NCBI GenBank assembly: GCA_031367345.1
Contig: JANLPR010000126.1
Coordinates: 1 to 36,729 of the forward strand
Direction: 5' to 3'
From: JADKIH01 sp031367345
GTDB lineage: Bacteria; Bacteroidota; Bacteroidia; AKYH767-A; 2013-40CM-41-45
DNA: 36,729 bases
The notes beneath the pieces were generated by a model that saw nothing but the letters and a program-made list of their open reading frames with translations, was not told the DNA's origin and did not search any database. Positions 26,627 to 35,118 of the stretch are shown in pieces. The position numbers and the translations under genes were made by a program. How positions within the stretch are numbered: position 1 is the stretch's first letter; every line of letters begins with the position of its first letter.

Positions 26627-27799
26627 TTATCCCGAAATTTTCTGGAAGGCTTGCCACCAACGCTCAGGTATCTCCTCTTTCAAGGCTGACTCATAATCTT
26701 TGTATGAACAAGGTACCAAATGATGTCGCTGATAGCGAACTTTGCTACTTGGATAAGGCACTTCCATCCACCATCGTTCGCTTTTAGTACTCTTGTAAAA
26801 AATTATTTCTTGCTCGTCAGACTTCAACGCAACTCTGTATTTTACAAAATTAGCTTTGCTCTTTAAAGGCACATCTTTCTTGCGATTATAGTATCCATCA
26901 ATCAAATACCAAAGCATTTGTGCTGCTAAATGCGATGTCTGATCGTGATTGTCGAAAAGCGGATTTATTTCGTAAATACCAAACGATGTTAGCTTGTCGC
27001 TCATCCCTGCATATCGAACAATTCTGCATGCTTCTTCACCGTAAAAACCATTCGGTGTTGCATTGCCATTTCCGGGTGCATCGCTTTGTCTAATTGCAGT
27101 CATGTCGAATGAAAGTATATCTGCATTACGAACAATGGGCTCCACTTCTTCCATATCACTTCGCACTTGACCTAAACGATAAGCATCAAAAAATAATCGT
27201 TCCATCAATTCGATTTGCTCATGCCCAACAAAATAAGTTTGGTATCCTATATTACTAAAATTGAATAAAAAATTTGGTTCGTGTAATACTATTTTTCCCA
27301 AGTAGGAATTTGAATTTATTTTTTCTTCCGTAGAACCCAAATCGAACGACGCATCGACCGAAACAATGTTTACGGTCTCTTCCAATTTCTGATAAGCCAC
27401 ATATTGGGCAAAAGTTAAATCTTGACTTCCACCTAGTATTACCGGCAGAATTCCTTCTTTCAGAAGCTCAACCATAATCGTTGAAACAGCCGAATAGGTA
27501 TCTGCTAATGTCTCACCTACTCGTAAATTTCCCAAGTCGATAATCTGATGTGGATAATCGGCTGCTTTTAATGAATAGAATTTCTCACGTACAAGATCCG
27601 GTGCTTGTGCGCAACCATCATTTTTTACTGAACCGCGATCCTCTTCTACTCCTATTATCGCTATATGAACGCCTTCGAGTGAAGGAAAAAATTCAACGTC
27701 GAGGTATTTAGTCACAATACTACCTAATGAAGACTTTTGATCTTCATAATTACCAAAACGTACACGATCTAACGGATCAAAAAAATCGGAAATTTCCAT
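26627..27799 (-). CDS. Degenerate ureohydrolase-fold (arginase/formimidoylglutamase-like) protein
   Basis: A 390-residue protein with the arginase/agmatinase fold that probably is not a working hydrolase. The three signature regions are recognisable but changed. GGxH(D/S) reads GGSQD, with Gln126 replacing a Mn ligand. DAHxD reads DASFD, with Ser151 for His. SFDxD reads SFDMT, with Thr234 for Asp. D149, D153 and D232 remain. Half of the expected metal ligands are therefore lost, while the surrounding SDAPGNGNATPNGFYG and C-terminal WYLIDGYYNRK regions are intact, so this is not a decaying gene. Automatic pipelines would probably call it formimidoylglutamase. It follows topA by 21 nt and precedes porP by 214 nt. 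A structural, binding or T9SS-linked role is conceivable but unproven. Confidence 0.85.
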   Translation of the reverse strand: MEISDFFDPLDRVRFGNYEDQKSSLGSIVTKYLDVEFFPSLEGVHIAIIGVEEDRGSVKNDGCAQAPDLVREKFYSLKAADYPHQIIDLGNLRVGETLADTYSAVSTIMVELLKEGILPVILGGSQDLTFAQYVAYQKLEETVNIVSVDASFDLGSTEEKINSNSYLGKIVLHEPNFLFNFSNIGYQTYFVGHEQIELMERLFFDAYRLGQVRSDMEEVEPIVRNADILSFDMTAIRQSDAPGNGNATPNGFYGEEACRIVRYAGMSDKLTSFGIYEINPLFDNHDQTSHLAAQMLWYLIDGYYNRKKDVPLKSKANFVKYRVALKSDEQEIIFYKSTKSERWWMEVPYPSSKVRYQRHHLVPCSYKDYESALKEEIPERWWQAFQKISG

Positions 27800-27820
27800 T
27801 GAATAGCTATGAGCGAATTA

Positions 27821-30361
27821 TTACTTTTTCTTCTTTACAGCAGCTTTCTTTTTAACAGGAGCTTTTTTTGCTACCGCTTTTGAAGGTGCCTCTGCTTTCT
27901 TTGGTGTGGCTGCTTTCTTTACAGCAACTTTTTTCACTGCTGCTTTCTTCGCCGGTGTTGCAGCCTTCTTTATCGGAGCCGATTTTTTAGCTGTTGCTGT
28001 TGCCGATTTTTTCTTGGATGCAGCAGCCTTATTAGGAACAAATGCTTTCTTAGCTGTGAACCCGAATCTTCCTTTTTTTACAATTGGAGTTTTCTCTGCT
28101 AACTCATGAATTTCTTGCAGCTGAAAACTTTTTGGATCACGGTCTTTGGGGATACGAATATTCCTTCCTTTATATGCAATATAGGGCCCCCAACGTCCAT
28201 TCAAAACTTGGACTTCCGGATCTTCATCAAACGTCATGATGATACGTTCTGCATTTGCTTTTCTCTTTTCAAGTATTAATTCTACTGCTCTATCGTATGT
28301 TACTGTATATGGATCGTCTTCTTTTTTCATTGATACAAAAAAATCATTCAACCGTACATAAGGACCAAATCTTCCGATGGCCACATGCACATCGTGCTCT
28401 TCGAAAGGTCCAAGATTTCTTGGCAACTTAAATAATTCCAATGCCTCGTCAAATGTTATTTGATCAAGTCGTTGTTCTGCTCTTAATTTTGCAAAGCGGG
28501 GCTTATCTGTTTCTTCTTGCGATCCAATTTGTGCCATCGGACCAAATCGTCCAACTCGCACCAGTAGTGTTCTTCCGGAAACAGGGTCTTTACCTAATAT
28601 TCTTTCTCCTGAAACGCGCTCTGCATCTTTTTCTGTTGTAACAACGGTAGTGTGAAAAGGACCATAAAACTCTGCAATCATTTTTTGCCATTTCAACTCT
28701 CCGTTTGCAATATCATCAAACTCTTTTTCAACGTATGCAGTGAAATTATAATCTAATATTTTTTGAAAGTTTGCTACCAGAAAATCATTTACCAGCATGC
28801 CAATATCAGTCGGGAATAACTTATTTTTTTCAGCTCCTGTAATTTCTGTTTTTACTTCATCGGTTATTTTATTATCCTTCAAAGTAATTACAACATAATT
28901 CCTTTCCTTTCCTGCTCGCTCCTCTTTTGTAACGTATCCTCTTTTTTGAACTGTACTAATTGTTGGTGCGAATGTAGATGGTCGTCCAATTCCAAGTTCT
29001 TCTAATTTTTTTACCAGTGAAGCTTCTGTAAATCTGCTTGGTGGATGAGTATATCTTTCAGTGGCTGTTGCCTCTTGTAATTTCAACGATTCTCCAATTT
29101 TAACAAGTGGAAGTATTCCTTCTTGTTCGTCCGCTCCCTCTTCATCGTCGGTGCCTTCCATATATACTTTAAGAAATCCATCAAACTTAATCACCTCTCC
29201 ATTGGCCACGAAATCTTCGTTGGTTTTATTTGAAGTTATCGTTATTACTGTTTTCTCTAAAATTGCATCTGCCATTTGAGAAGCTATTGCTCTCTTCCAG
29301 ATCAAACTATAAAGGCGTTGTTCACGTGGGTCGTTTCCGGCTTCTTCTACAGAAAAATCGGTTGGACGAATTGCCTCGTGAGCCTCTTGTGCTGATGCAA
29401 TTTTATTTTTGAATACTCTAAACTCGTGATATTTTTCACCATAATTTTTCACAATGGTTTGCTTAGCCATTTCTGACGAGTCGAGCGAAAGATTTACAGA
29501 ATCTGTTCTCATATAAGAAATCTTACCTGCTTCGTAAAGCTTCTGAGCAAGTATCATCGTCTGCGTTACACCATAACCTAATTTTCTCGCTGCCTCTTGC
29601 TGAAGCGTCGATGTTGTAAACGGAGCGGACGCAGTACGTTTTCCCGGCTTTACTTCTAAATTTTTAACTTTAAAATCAGCTCCTAAGCAACTCTTCAAAA
29701 ACTCTTCTGCTTCTTCACGCGTTTTGAATTTTTTAGGCAATTCTGCTTTGAATGATTTTCCATTCGATTCGAATATTGCAACTACTTTGTAGGATGCCGT
29801 AATATTAAAAACATCGATCTCTCGTTCACGTTCAACAATTAATCGAACAGCAACAGACTGTACACGCCCTGCAGAAAGTTGCGGACGAATTTTTTTCCAC
29901 AGAACCGGCGAAAGTTCAAAGCCTACCAAACGATCTAAAATTCGTCTCGCTTGCTGGGCATCAACCAAATTTTTATCGATCGAACGAGGAGTTTTTATTG
30001 CTTCGGTAATTGCCTTCTTAGTGATCTCATGAAATACAATCCGCTTCGTATTTTCTTTGTTAAGTTTCAAACTTTCAAACAAATGCCAAGAAATAGCTTC
30101 TCCTTCACGGTCCTCATCGGTTGCTAGCCATACTGTTTCTGAGCTTTTGCATAATCGTTTGAGTTCGTCTATTACTTTCTCTTTATCAGGACTTATTTCA
30201 TAAGTAGGTTCGAAATTATTATCTATTTGAATCCCCATTCCGCTCTTTACAAGATCACGAACATGTCCGTAGCTGGAACGCACTACAAAATCTTTTCCGA
30301 GGTATCCCTCAATAGTCTTGGCTTTGGCCGGTGACTCAACTATTACTAAATTTTTTGCCAT
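27821..30361 (-). CDS. topA: DNA topoisomerase I with Lys/Ala-rich tail
   Basis: Type IA topoisomerase that relaxes negative supercoils. The 846 residues open with the Toprim domain (NLVIVESPAKAKTIEGYLG). Tyr283 in ISYMRTDSV is the DNA-linking residue. The C-terminal part has repeated GRFGP/GRWGP modules (GRFGPMAQIG, GRFGPYVRLND, GRWGPYIAYKG) in place of Cys-type zinc fingers. The last 70 or so residues are almost only Lys, Ala, Val and Pro with repeated AAxKK and VKKxA words, like a histone H1 tail. The gene heads the minus-strand block that continues into the ureohydrolase-like gene 21 nt later. Confidence 0.97.
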   Translation of the reverse strand: MAKNLVIVESPAKAKTIEGYLGKDFVVRSSYGHVRDLVKSGMGIQIDNNFEPTYEISPDKEKVIDELKRLCKSSETVWLATDEDREGEAISWHLFESLKLNKENTKRIVFHEITKKAITEAIKTPRSIDKNLVDAQQARRILDRLVGFELSPVLWKKIRPQLSAGRVQSVAVRLIVEREREIDVFNITASYKVVAIFESNGKSFKAELPKKFKTREEAEEFLKSCLGADFKVKNLEVKPGKRTASAPFTTSTLQQEAARKLGYGVTQTMILAQKLYEAGKISYMRTDSVNLSLDSSEMAKQTIVKNYGEKYHEFRVFKNKIASAQEAHEAIRPTDFSVEEAGNDPREQRLYSLIWKRAIASQMADAILEKTVITITSNKTNEDFVANGEVIKFDGFLKVYMEGTDDEEGADEQEGILPLVKIGESLKLQEATATERYTHPPSRFTEASLVKKLEELGIGRPSTFAPTISTVQKRGYVTKEERAGKERNYVVITLKDNKITDEVKTEITGAEKNKLFPTDIGMLVNDFLVANFQKILDYNFTAYVEKEFDDIANGELKWQKMIAEFYGPFHTTVVTTEKDAERVSGERILGKDPVSGRTLLVRVGRFGPMAQIGSQEETDKPRFAKLRAEQRLDQITFDEALELFKLPRNLGPFEEHDVHVAIGRFGPYVRLNDFFVSMKKEDDPYTVTYDRAVELILEKRKANAERIIMTFDEDPEVQVLNGRWGPYIAYKGRNIRIPKDRDPKSFQLQEIHELAEKTPIVKKGRFGFTAKKAFVPNKAAASKKKSATATAKKSAPIKKAATPAKKAAVKKVAVKKAATPKKAEAPSKAVAKKAPVKKKAAVKKKK

Positions 30362-30381
30362 TTTTTCAAATTCAATGTGCG

Positions 30382-30409
30382 CAAATAAAAGAATTTATTT
30401 TTTAACAAA
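30382..30409 (-). promoter_or_regulatory. Candidate topA promoter
   Basis: On the minus strand TTTG (plus 30406-30409) is followed after 16 nt by TTTATTTG (plus 30382-30389), one mismatch from TAnnTTTG. The box ends 20 nt before the topA ATG. The spacer is a little shorter than the 17-23 nt usually reported. Confidence 0.4.
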
Positions 30410-30785
30410 TTGGTAGAAATTTCTTTAACATATTTAATTAACCTTCAAATAGGTTGAATATATTAGATTCAATGATTTCAGAATTAACAGATTAGTGTGA
30501 TTGTAAAAAAAATTTAAAAAAAAATTATTGAGTAGAAAGTCAGTATTTCAAAAAAAGCAGCAAAACCGTCTAATTTTCAAATGAACCAGGTCAAAAAATT
30601 CGTGTATCATCATTCTTATTAATACACCTTGTTACATATATAAAGAGTGAATAATCGTTTGTTTAAAAGGTATGTTCCAGAATTGAGAATGACTCTTGCA
30701 TTTTTTTTAAAAGAATGTTTAAAAAGTTTCATGTTAAAAAAACACCTTTAAAGAAAAAGAAGCAAACTCCAAACAATAATAATAA

Positions 30786-30816
30786 TTGTAAAATCTGTTG
30801 ATGATCCGTTTATTTG
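30786..30816 (+). promoter_or_regulatory. Promoter of the 30821 lipoprotein gene
   Basis: TTG (30786-30788), a 20-nt spacer, then TTTATTTG (30809-30816), one mismatch from TAnnTTTG, ending 4 nt before the ATG. The spacing is identical to that in front of miaB. The message would be nearly leaderless. Confidence 0.5.
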
Positions 30817-30820
30817 CAAA

Positions 30821-31291
30821 ATGAAAAAGATCCTACTTGCTATTTTAGTGTTCACGGTATTTATTTTTTCTTGTAAAAAAGATAAAGAAGTTGCTACGCC
30901 TTCCTCTAGTACAAATTGCACCGGTATAATTCCAAATAAATTATCGGCAAAAATTTCCAATGTATCGTGGTGTGCCAATCAAAGTTGCTTTGGAGACTTA
31001 GGAACTATTATGACGATAAATGGATTAAGTGGAAACGGCTCAAGTCTAACACTGGAGCTCGATGATTTTATGCCTGGCACGTATCCTATCACACTCGACC
31101 GAAATCATATTTTATATACCGAAATTAATGCTTACGAATCTACAAATTCGCTGCCCGGTAGTCTTACAATCACTTCGAATGATACAGCAAGCAATTTGTT
31201 AAAGGGATATTTTTCTGTTACTCTCAAGAGCCCAATTTTAGGAAGTGTTTCTATAAGCGAAGGCTTCATTTCTCTTTATTATACAGAATAA
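30821..31291 (+). CDS. Small predicted lipoprotein, unknown function
   Basis: 156 residues starting with a lipoprotein signal (MKKILLAILVFTVFIFSCKKD, lipid Cys at 18). The mature part is beta-rich. SAKISNVSWCANQS, followed by a Gly/Ser-rich LDDFMPGTYPI region and VSISEGFISLYYTE, resembles small Bacteroidota lipoproteins of the DUF6252 kind, but I hold that only loosely. Two extra Cys (in SWCANQSC) might form a disulfide. It is convergent with the histidine kinase gene, the two stops being 4 nt apart. Probably attached to the outer membrane; no partner is evident. Confidence 0.8.
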   Translation: MKKILLAILVFTVFIFSCKKDKEVATPSSSTNCTGIIPNKLSAKISNVSWCANQSCFGDLGTIMTINGLSGNGSSLTLELDDFMPGTYPITLDRNHILYTEINAYESTNSLPGSLTITSNDTASNLLKGYFSVTLKSPILGSVSISEGFISLYYTE

Positions 31292-31295
31292 TTAC

Positions 31296-33260
31296 TTATG
31301 CAAGTGGTAGTGAAATAATAAAAGTAGTTGACTCCCCTAAGACAGACTCAACCGCCAATTCTCCATTGTGCATTTTCACAATTTCATTACTAATACTTAA
31401 GCCTAAACCGGTTCCTTGACCGGTAGGTTTGGTAGTAAAAAATGGTTCAAAAATTTGGTTCTTAATTTTCTCCGGGATTCCGGTTCCATTGTCATGAATA
31501 ATTAGTTTGACAATATTATTTTCTTGTTTAGTAACAACGGTCAAAGTCGGAATTAGCGAATTCACTTCTTTTCCTTTTTCATAAAGCGCATGAAACGAAT
31601 TATTGAATATGTTTAATAAAACCCGACCGATATCTGCAGCCACTATCTGAACTTCCGGAATATTATCTGCATACTCCTTTTTAATGATGCAATGGAAATC
31701 GGGCTCTTGCAATCGCATTGCATTGAGCGCCATTAATAAGTGAGTTTCACACAGTTGTTTAATACTGGTCGATTCTTTTGCAGGAGTCATACTTCTTGAA
31801 TGATCGAGCATATTTTTAACAATGGCTTCTGCTTTCCTTCCATAGATTTTTATTTTTTTCATCGACTCCGAGAGCGAATCCATCAATTCCGTTTTTTCCT
31901 CTTCATCCTTTGCTGCAGATAGCTCTACAAGTAATTCTTCTGAGAGCTCAGAAAAATTCGTAATGAAATTGATTGGATTTCGTATTTCGTGTGCAATTCC
32001 TGCCGACAGTTTTCCCATAGATGCTAATTTTTCTTGTCGGATTAATTGTTCTTGAGTAGCTTTTAGTTTAATAAGTGAGTCGGCCAATTCTTTATTTTTT
32101 CTTTTCTTTAAGTTGTTGGCATAAATAAGAATTGCGATTAAGAACGCCAAGAAAAACCAGCCAACTATAAATAAGTTTTTGAGTGAACGTTGTTTTTGAA
32201 CCAAAGCTTGCTGAATTAAAGCTTGTTTTGACATTTCTATCTTATTCTCTCTTTCTGCATTGGCAAGGTCCAATTTCGATTTAAGATTTGTCAGTTCAAA
32301 CGTTTTACGTTCATTACTCATGGAATCTTTTAATACAATGTATTCCGACAAATGATTCGTTGCTTTTTCAAATTGGTGAGCGGCTGCTTCAAGTTTATAC
32401 AGTATATAATGTGCTTGAAGAAATCCAGTAGAACGTTTTATCTTATACTGTTTTGTGATTTGAATTGTTTTCTCAGCATATCGTCTTGCATTTATTTTAT
32501 CGTCTTTCTTAAAATAAGATTGAGCTATTTCTCCATTAATCAATTGGGACCCATCCGGATTTGACTTTGGGGTAAAATCTTTTGTTGCTCTCAATAAATT
32601 TGCAATCGCCGAATCATTTTTATTTTGCCTAGAAAAATAAATTCCTAGTCCATAATAATATTCGCTCAAAGCCGAACTGTTTTCCTCCTGAGGTGTAAGT
32701 ATTTTTACAGTGTTAAGTGCATCTTCAGCATTAGTAAATTTTCCTATTTCAGATTCAACCAAAGAATGCAGATACAAAGATCTCCTCCAGTGCATTGTAT
32801 CTCCTACAGATCTAAATATTTTAGCTGCCGACGAATAGCAGGCTTCCGAGTACTCAAAATTTCGTTGGAGATAGTTAATTAATCCTAGCTGCATAAAACA
32901 TTTCGCACTCTCGTTTAATAGATTATTTTTTTCGAAAATTTGCTGGGCGCGATAGAAATAATCTGCAGCAATAGCATAATTAAAATAAACTATAAATTCA
33001 GATTTTCCTAAAATATAATATCCTTTAGCAACACCAACTTCGTAATTGATTGCCTTACTTTTTTCAATTAGTTTGGGAAGAATTTTAGCTGCCGAATCTT
33101 CATTACTAATCAAAATTTCTTCTACAGACACAAATGAAGAATCTATATTTCTTTTTGTTCTAATTATACTATCGATGGATTGTGCATGCAAAGCATTATC
33201 CCCTGTGCAAAAAACAGAAATAATTATATAAAAAAATAGGCTGTTTATTTTTTTAATCAT
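31296..33260 (-). CDS. Orphan sensor histidine kinase with periplasmic TPR region
   Basis: Membrane-bound sensor kinase of 654 residues. A Sec signal ends near ALHAQ. Residues of about 40-340 are helical TPR-like repeats, presumably periplasmic. One transmembrane helix (NLFIVGWFFLAFLIAILIYA, near residues 361-380) follows, then a coiled coil. The phosphoacceptor His is in GIAHEIRNPINF near residue 425. The ATP-binding boxes are N (LLNIFNNSFHAL), G1 (HDNGTGIP), F (FFTTKPTGQG) and G2 (TGLGLSIS). No response regulator is encoded nearby, so its target is unknown. The protein lacks a receiver domain, so it is not a hybrid kinase. Confidence 0.93.
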   Translation of the reverse strand: MIKKINSLFFYIIISVFCTGDNALHAQSIDSIIRTKRNIDSSFVSVEEILISNEDSAAKILPKLIEKSKAINYEVGVAKGYYILGKSEFIVYFNYAIAADYFYRAQQIFEKNNLLNESAKCFMQLGLINYLQRNFEYSEACYSSAAKIFRSVGDTMHWRRSLYLHSLVESEIGKFTNAEDALNTVKILTPQEENSSALSEYYYGLGIYFSRQNKNDSAIANLLRATKDFTPKSNPDGSQLINGEIAQSYFKKDDKINARRYAEKTIQITKQYKIKRSTGFLQAHYILYKLEAAAHQFEKATNHLSEYIVLKDSMSNERKTFELTNLKSKLDLANAERENKIEMSKQALIQQALVQKQRSLKNLFIVGWFFLAFLIAILIYANNLKKRKNKELADSLIKLKATQEQLIRQEKLASMGKLSAGIAHEIRNPINFITNFSELSEELLVELSAAKDEEEKTELMDSLSESMKKIKIYGRKAEAIVKNMLDHSRSMTPAKESTSIKQLCETHLLMALNAMRLQEPDFHCIIKKEYADNIPEVQIVAADIGRVLLNIFNNSFHALYEKGKEVNSLIPTLTVVTKQENNIVKLIIHDNGTGIPEKIKNQIFEPFFTTKPTGQGTGLGLSISNEIVKMHNGELAVESVLGESTTFIISLPLA

Positions 33261-33303
33261 ACAGTACCATTAATGTCATAAGATAGAAAAGAAGAAATTT
33301 ACT

Positions 33304-33434
33304 GAATAATAAGAAATGAATAATAAGTAATGAATAATAAGTAATGAATAATGAATAATGAGAAATGAATAATAATTTACGGTCAATTTATCATCAATCC
33401 TTTCTCATTATTTATTATACATTATTCATTATTC
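33304..33434. repeat. Heptanucleotide repeat tract 2 with inverted partner
   Basis: Ten 7-nt units on the plus strand (33304-33373) alternate GAATAAT with AAGAAAT, AAGTAAT or GAGAAAT, in perfect phase. After a 26-nt unique spacer (33374-33399), five units of the complementary type follow (33400-33434: CTTTCTC, ATTATTT, ATTATAC, ATTATTC twice). The two arms can pair into a long imperfect stem. The second arm ends 1 nt from the stop codon of the 33436 gene, and the first begins 43 nt upstream of the kinase start codon. Confidence 0.85.
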
Positions 33435-33435
33435 C

Positions 33436-33888
33436 CTACCAACTCGAGCAATTTTTTGGACAAAATAATTGTACAATATAAACATGGTCAGGAGTAGAAT
33501 CTCCAGCTACTTTTGTTGAATCTGTTTTCATTCCTTTTACAACCAATGTTTTATTCCCTTGATAAGTTACAAAGTCAAGTGATACACTATTGTAATCCAT
33601 ATCGACAAAGATTGAATCAAAAACATGCTTACTTAAAACATAACCGGTTGACGGATTTCCATTCTCATCCGTCGGATTAGCAGTTTGATAATCTTCGACC
33701 ATCGTTTTGGCATCAGAAAGTGAAACCTCATTAGCTCCAACAATTTCATTTTTAGAAAAACGATCGGTGTTATCACATGCTCCTTTAAATGGAATCATTA
33801 AATTGTTTTCACATCTCTCATACAAATAATAATTGTAACCAAGCGATAAGAGCAATAATACAAGCAGGATAGTTGACTTTGTGTTCAT
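33436..33888 (-). CDS. Small membrane-anchored or exported protein, unknown function
   Basis: I do not recognise this 150-residue protein. A hydrophobic N terminus (STILLVLLLLSLGYNYYLY) lacks an obvious cleavage site and may be a membrane anchor. The rest is polar, with four Cys (ERCENN, KGACDN, and FCPKNC at the C-terminal end) that could form two disulfides in the periplasm. EVSLSDAKTMVEDYQ and DSIFVDMDYNSVSLDFVTYQGNKTLV suggest an alpha/beta domain. It is on the same strand as the kinase gene, separated from it by repeat tract 2. An inverted repeat lies about 50 nt upstream. Confidence 0.75.
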   Translation of the reverse strand: MNTKSTILLVLLLLSLGYNYYLYERCENNLMIPFKGACDNTDRFSKNEIVGANEVSLSDAKTMVEDYQTANPTDENGNPSTGYVLSKHVFDSIFVDMDYNSVSLDFVTYQGNKTLVVKGMKTDSTKVAGDSTPDHVYIVQLFCPKNCSSW

Positions 33889-34278
33889 AAGTGTTTGTTT
33901 TTAGGATTAGATAAAAATTGAATAAACTATATATACATGTTCAACAGCTATCGAACATCTAACTTTAAAATTTTTAATAACTGTTTAAATTTAAATAAAT
34001 AAACATATACAAGTCAACCTTTGTAAAAGGATTCAGCTTTTAAAAATTGAATAATCGAATAAAAATCAATTTGAATACAAAATCACCTAAATAAATGCTA
34101 CAAAAGACGGAAAAATATCGGTGTATTGTCAATCAAACTAATCCGAATACCCATGAAAATTAGCTTGTTCTTCAAAGCAAAAGAAGCTTAAAAAGAGTAT
34201 AAATTTCTGGATGCGGAAGTGCCTCTCGCTCAATCAAAAACTAAAAACAAATATTCTGAAAAAAAACAGTAATACGAA
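33889..34278. other. Intergenic region with a dyad near the 33436 gene
   Basis: 390 nt of AT-rich DNA between two minus-strand genes with no convincing coding frame. The one structured element is ATGTTC-N10-GAACAT (33937-33958), a 22-nt dyad about 50 nt before the 33888 start, placed like an operator. No TAnnTTTG box was found beside it. Confidence 0.5.
33937..33958. promoter_or_regulatory. Dyad ATGTTC-N10-GAACAT, possible operator
   Basis: Exact 6-nt arms, with total length and spacing typical of a dimeric helix-turn-helix binding site, located about 50 nt upstream of the minus-strand gene starting at 33888. Chance occurrence cannot be excluded and no regulator is adjacent. Confidence 0.3.
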
Positions 34279-34809
34279 TTATAAAATTACCGCCCGAAGA
34301 ACCGGCTTGAGGTGAAAATCACCATTGCCTTCCTCAACTACAGAACTTGCTGCGTCAAAATCGAGTTGCATAATTGTGGTGTCGCCGGCAACAATATCAC
34401 TATGTACCTGTAATTTTAAGCCTGATTCAGATCCACTTGGAACAGTCATCGGATAGGTAATTCCGTTTTTAGTAACAGCATTGTTTGCGCCAAGAATTAA
34501 TCTGATTTGAGAAATAGTTCCCGCCGGAAGAGTTGTAGTTGCTAATAGCGTGTCTAGACCATTTGTATATTGAAGAAGATTGTAAATTCCTGGTGCAGGA
34601 ATTGCCAAACTTACCCATCCTGTTGTGTTGGAATGAACTTCGACGCCAACTACATCAACATTTACAGAATCATAAAGTGCAGGCGCATCAGTTAGGCGAA
34701 CTGCTAAAAATCCATTGTTATCTGCCTTTTTAATGCATTCAGACTTATTACATGCAATAACTACGGCTATTATAGAAAGTGCTAAAAATATACGTTTCAT
34801 ATCCATCAT
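34279..34809 (-). CDS. DUF4382-type lipoprotein
   Basis: Predicted lipoprotein of about 177 residues. The signal KRIFLALSIIAVVIACNKSE gives a lipid Cys near residue 20. LAVRLTDAPALYDSVNVDVVGVEVH is the hallmark of the DUF4382 family, a beta-sandwich of unknown function widespread in Bacteroidota. The rest (YNLLQYTNGLDTLLATTTLPAGTISQIRLILG, and HLKPVLRAVIL at the end) fits it. Three close ATGs (34809, 34806 and 34800) are possible starts. The frame runs up to 34830, but the extra residues precede the signal. A single gene with no clear partner. Confidence 0.85.
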   Translation of the reverse strand: MMDMKRIFLALSIIAVVIACNKSECIKKADNNGFLAVRLTDAPALYDSVNVDVVGVEVHSNTTGWVSLAIPAPGIYNLLQYTNGLDTLLATTTLPAGTISQIRLILGANNAVTKNGITYPMTVPSGSESGLKLQVHSDIVAGDTTIMQLDFDAASSVVEEGNGDFHLKPVLRAVIL

Positions 34810-35069
34810 TTTTACAATAATAAGTCTCAAATTAGTGAGGTAGATGAATTACTCCATTTATAACCGATTTATTAAATTCAACATTTACCAAATGCTTCAT
34901 TTTTAGACATTTGCACGTTTGCAATTCATTAGACCAATTGACCCTGAAGACCTGTGCCTATTGGCTTTTAGTATGGTTCGACTCGTCTTTTTTCCAAAAG
35001 AATAATTTAACGATATCCTATTCTAATAAAAAGAGACCAACAAAAAAAGCGTTTTAATGGTCTGCCAAC

Positions 35070-35100
35070 TTGTCACATGGCGGTAAATAAATTACCTTTG
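35070..35100 (+). promoter_or_regulatory. Promoter of miaB
   Basis: TTG (35070-35072), a 20-nt spacer and TACCTTTG (35093-35100), an exact Bacteroidota -33/-7 pair and the best in the window. Transcription should start near 35107, downstream of the ATG at 35077, so translation must begin at 35119. Confidence 0.7.
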
Positions 35101-35118
35101 CCGACCAATACCAAAAGA

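Larger units (their letters stand above)
30362..30820. other. Divergent intergenic region, topA to lipoprotein
   Basis: 459 nt, strongly AT-rich, with homopolymeric A and T runs near 30507-30523 and 30700-30715. It holds the two outward promoters listed separately. A 76-codon minus frame at 30748-30978 overlaps the opposite lipoprotein gene and has no protein character. No RNA gene or terminator was recognised. Confidence 0.6.

Noticed and set aside
30748..30978. 76-codon minus-strand frame over the start of the small lipoprotein gene
   Set aside because: Antisense to a gene with a clear lipobox and promoter; no protein features.
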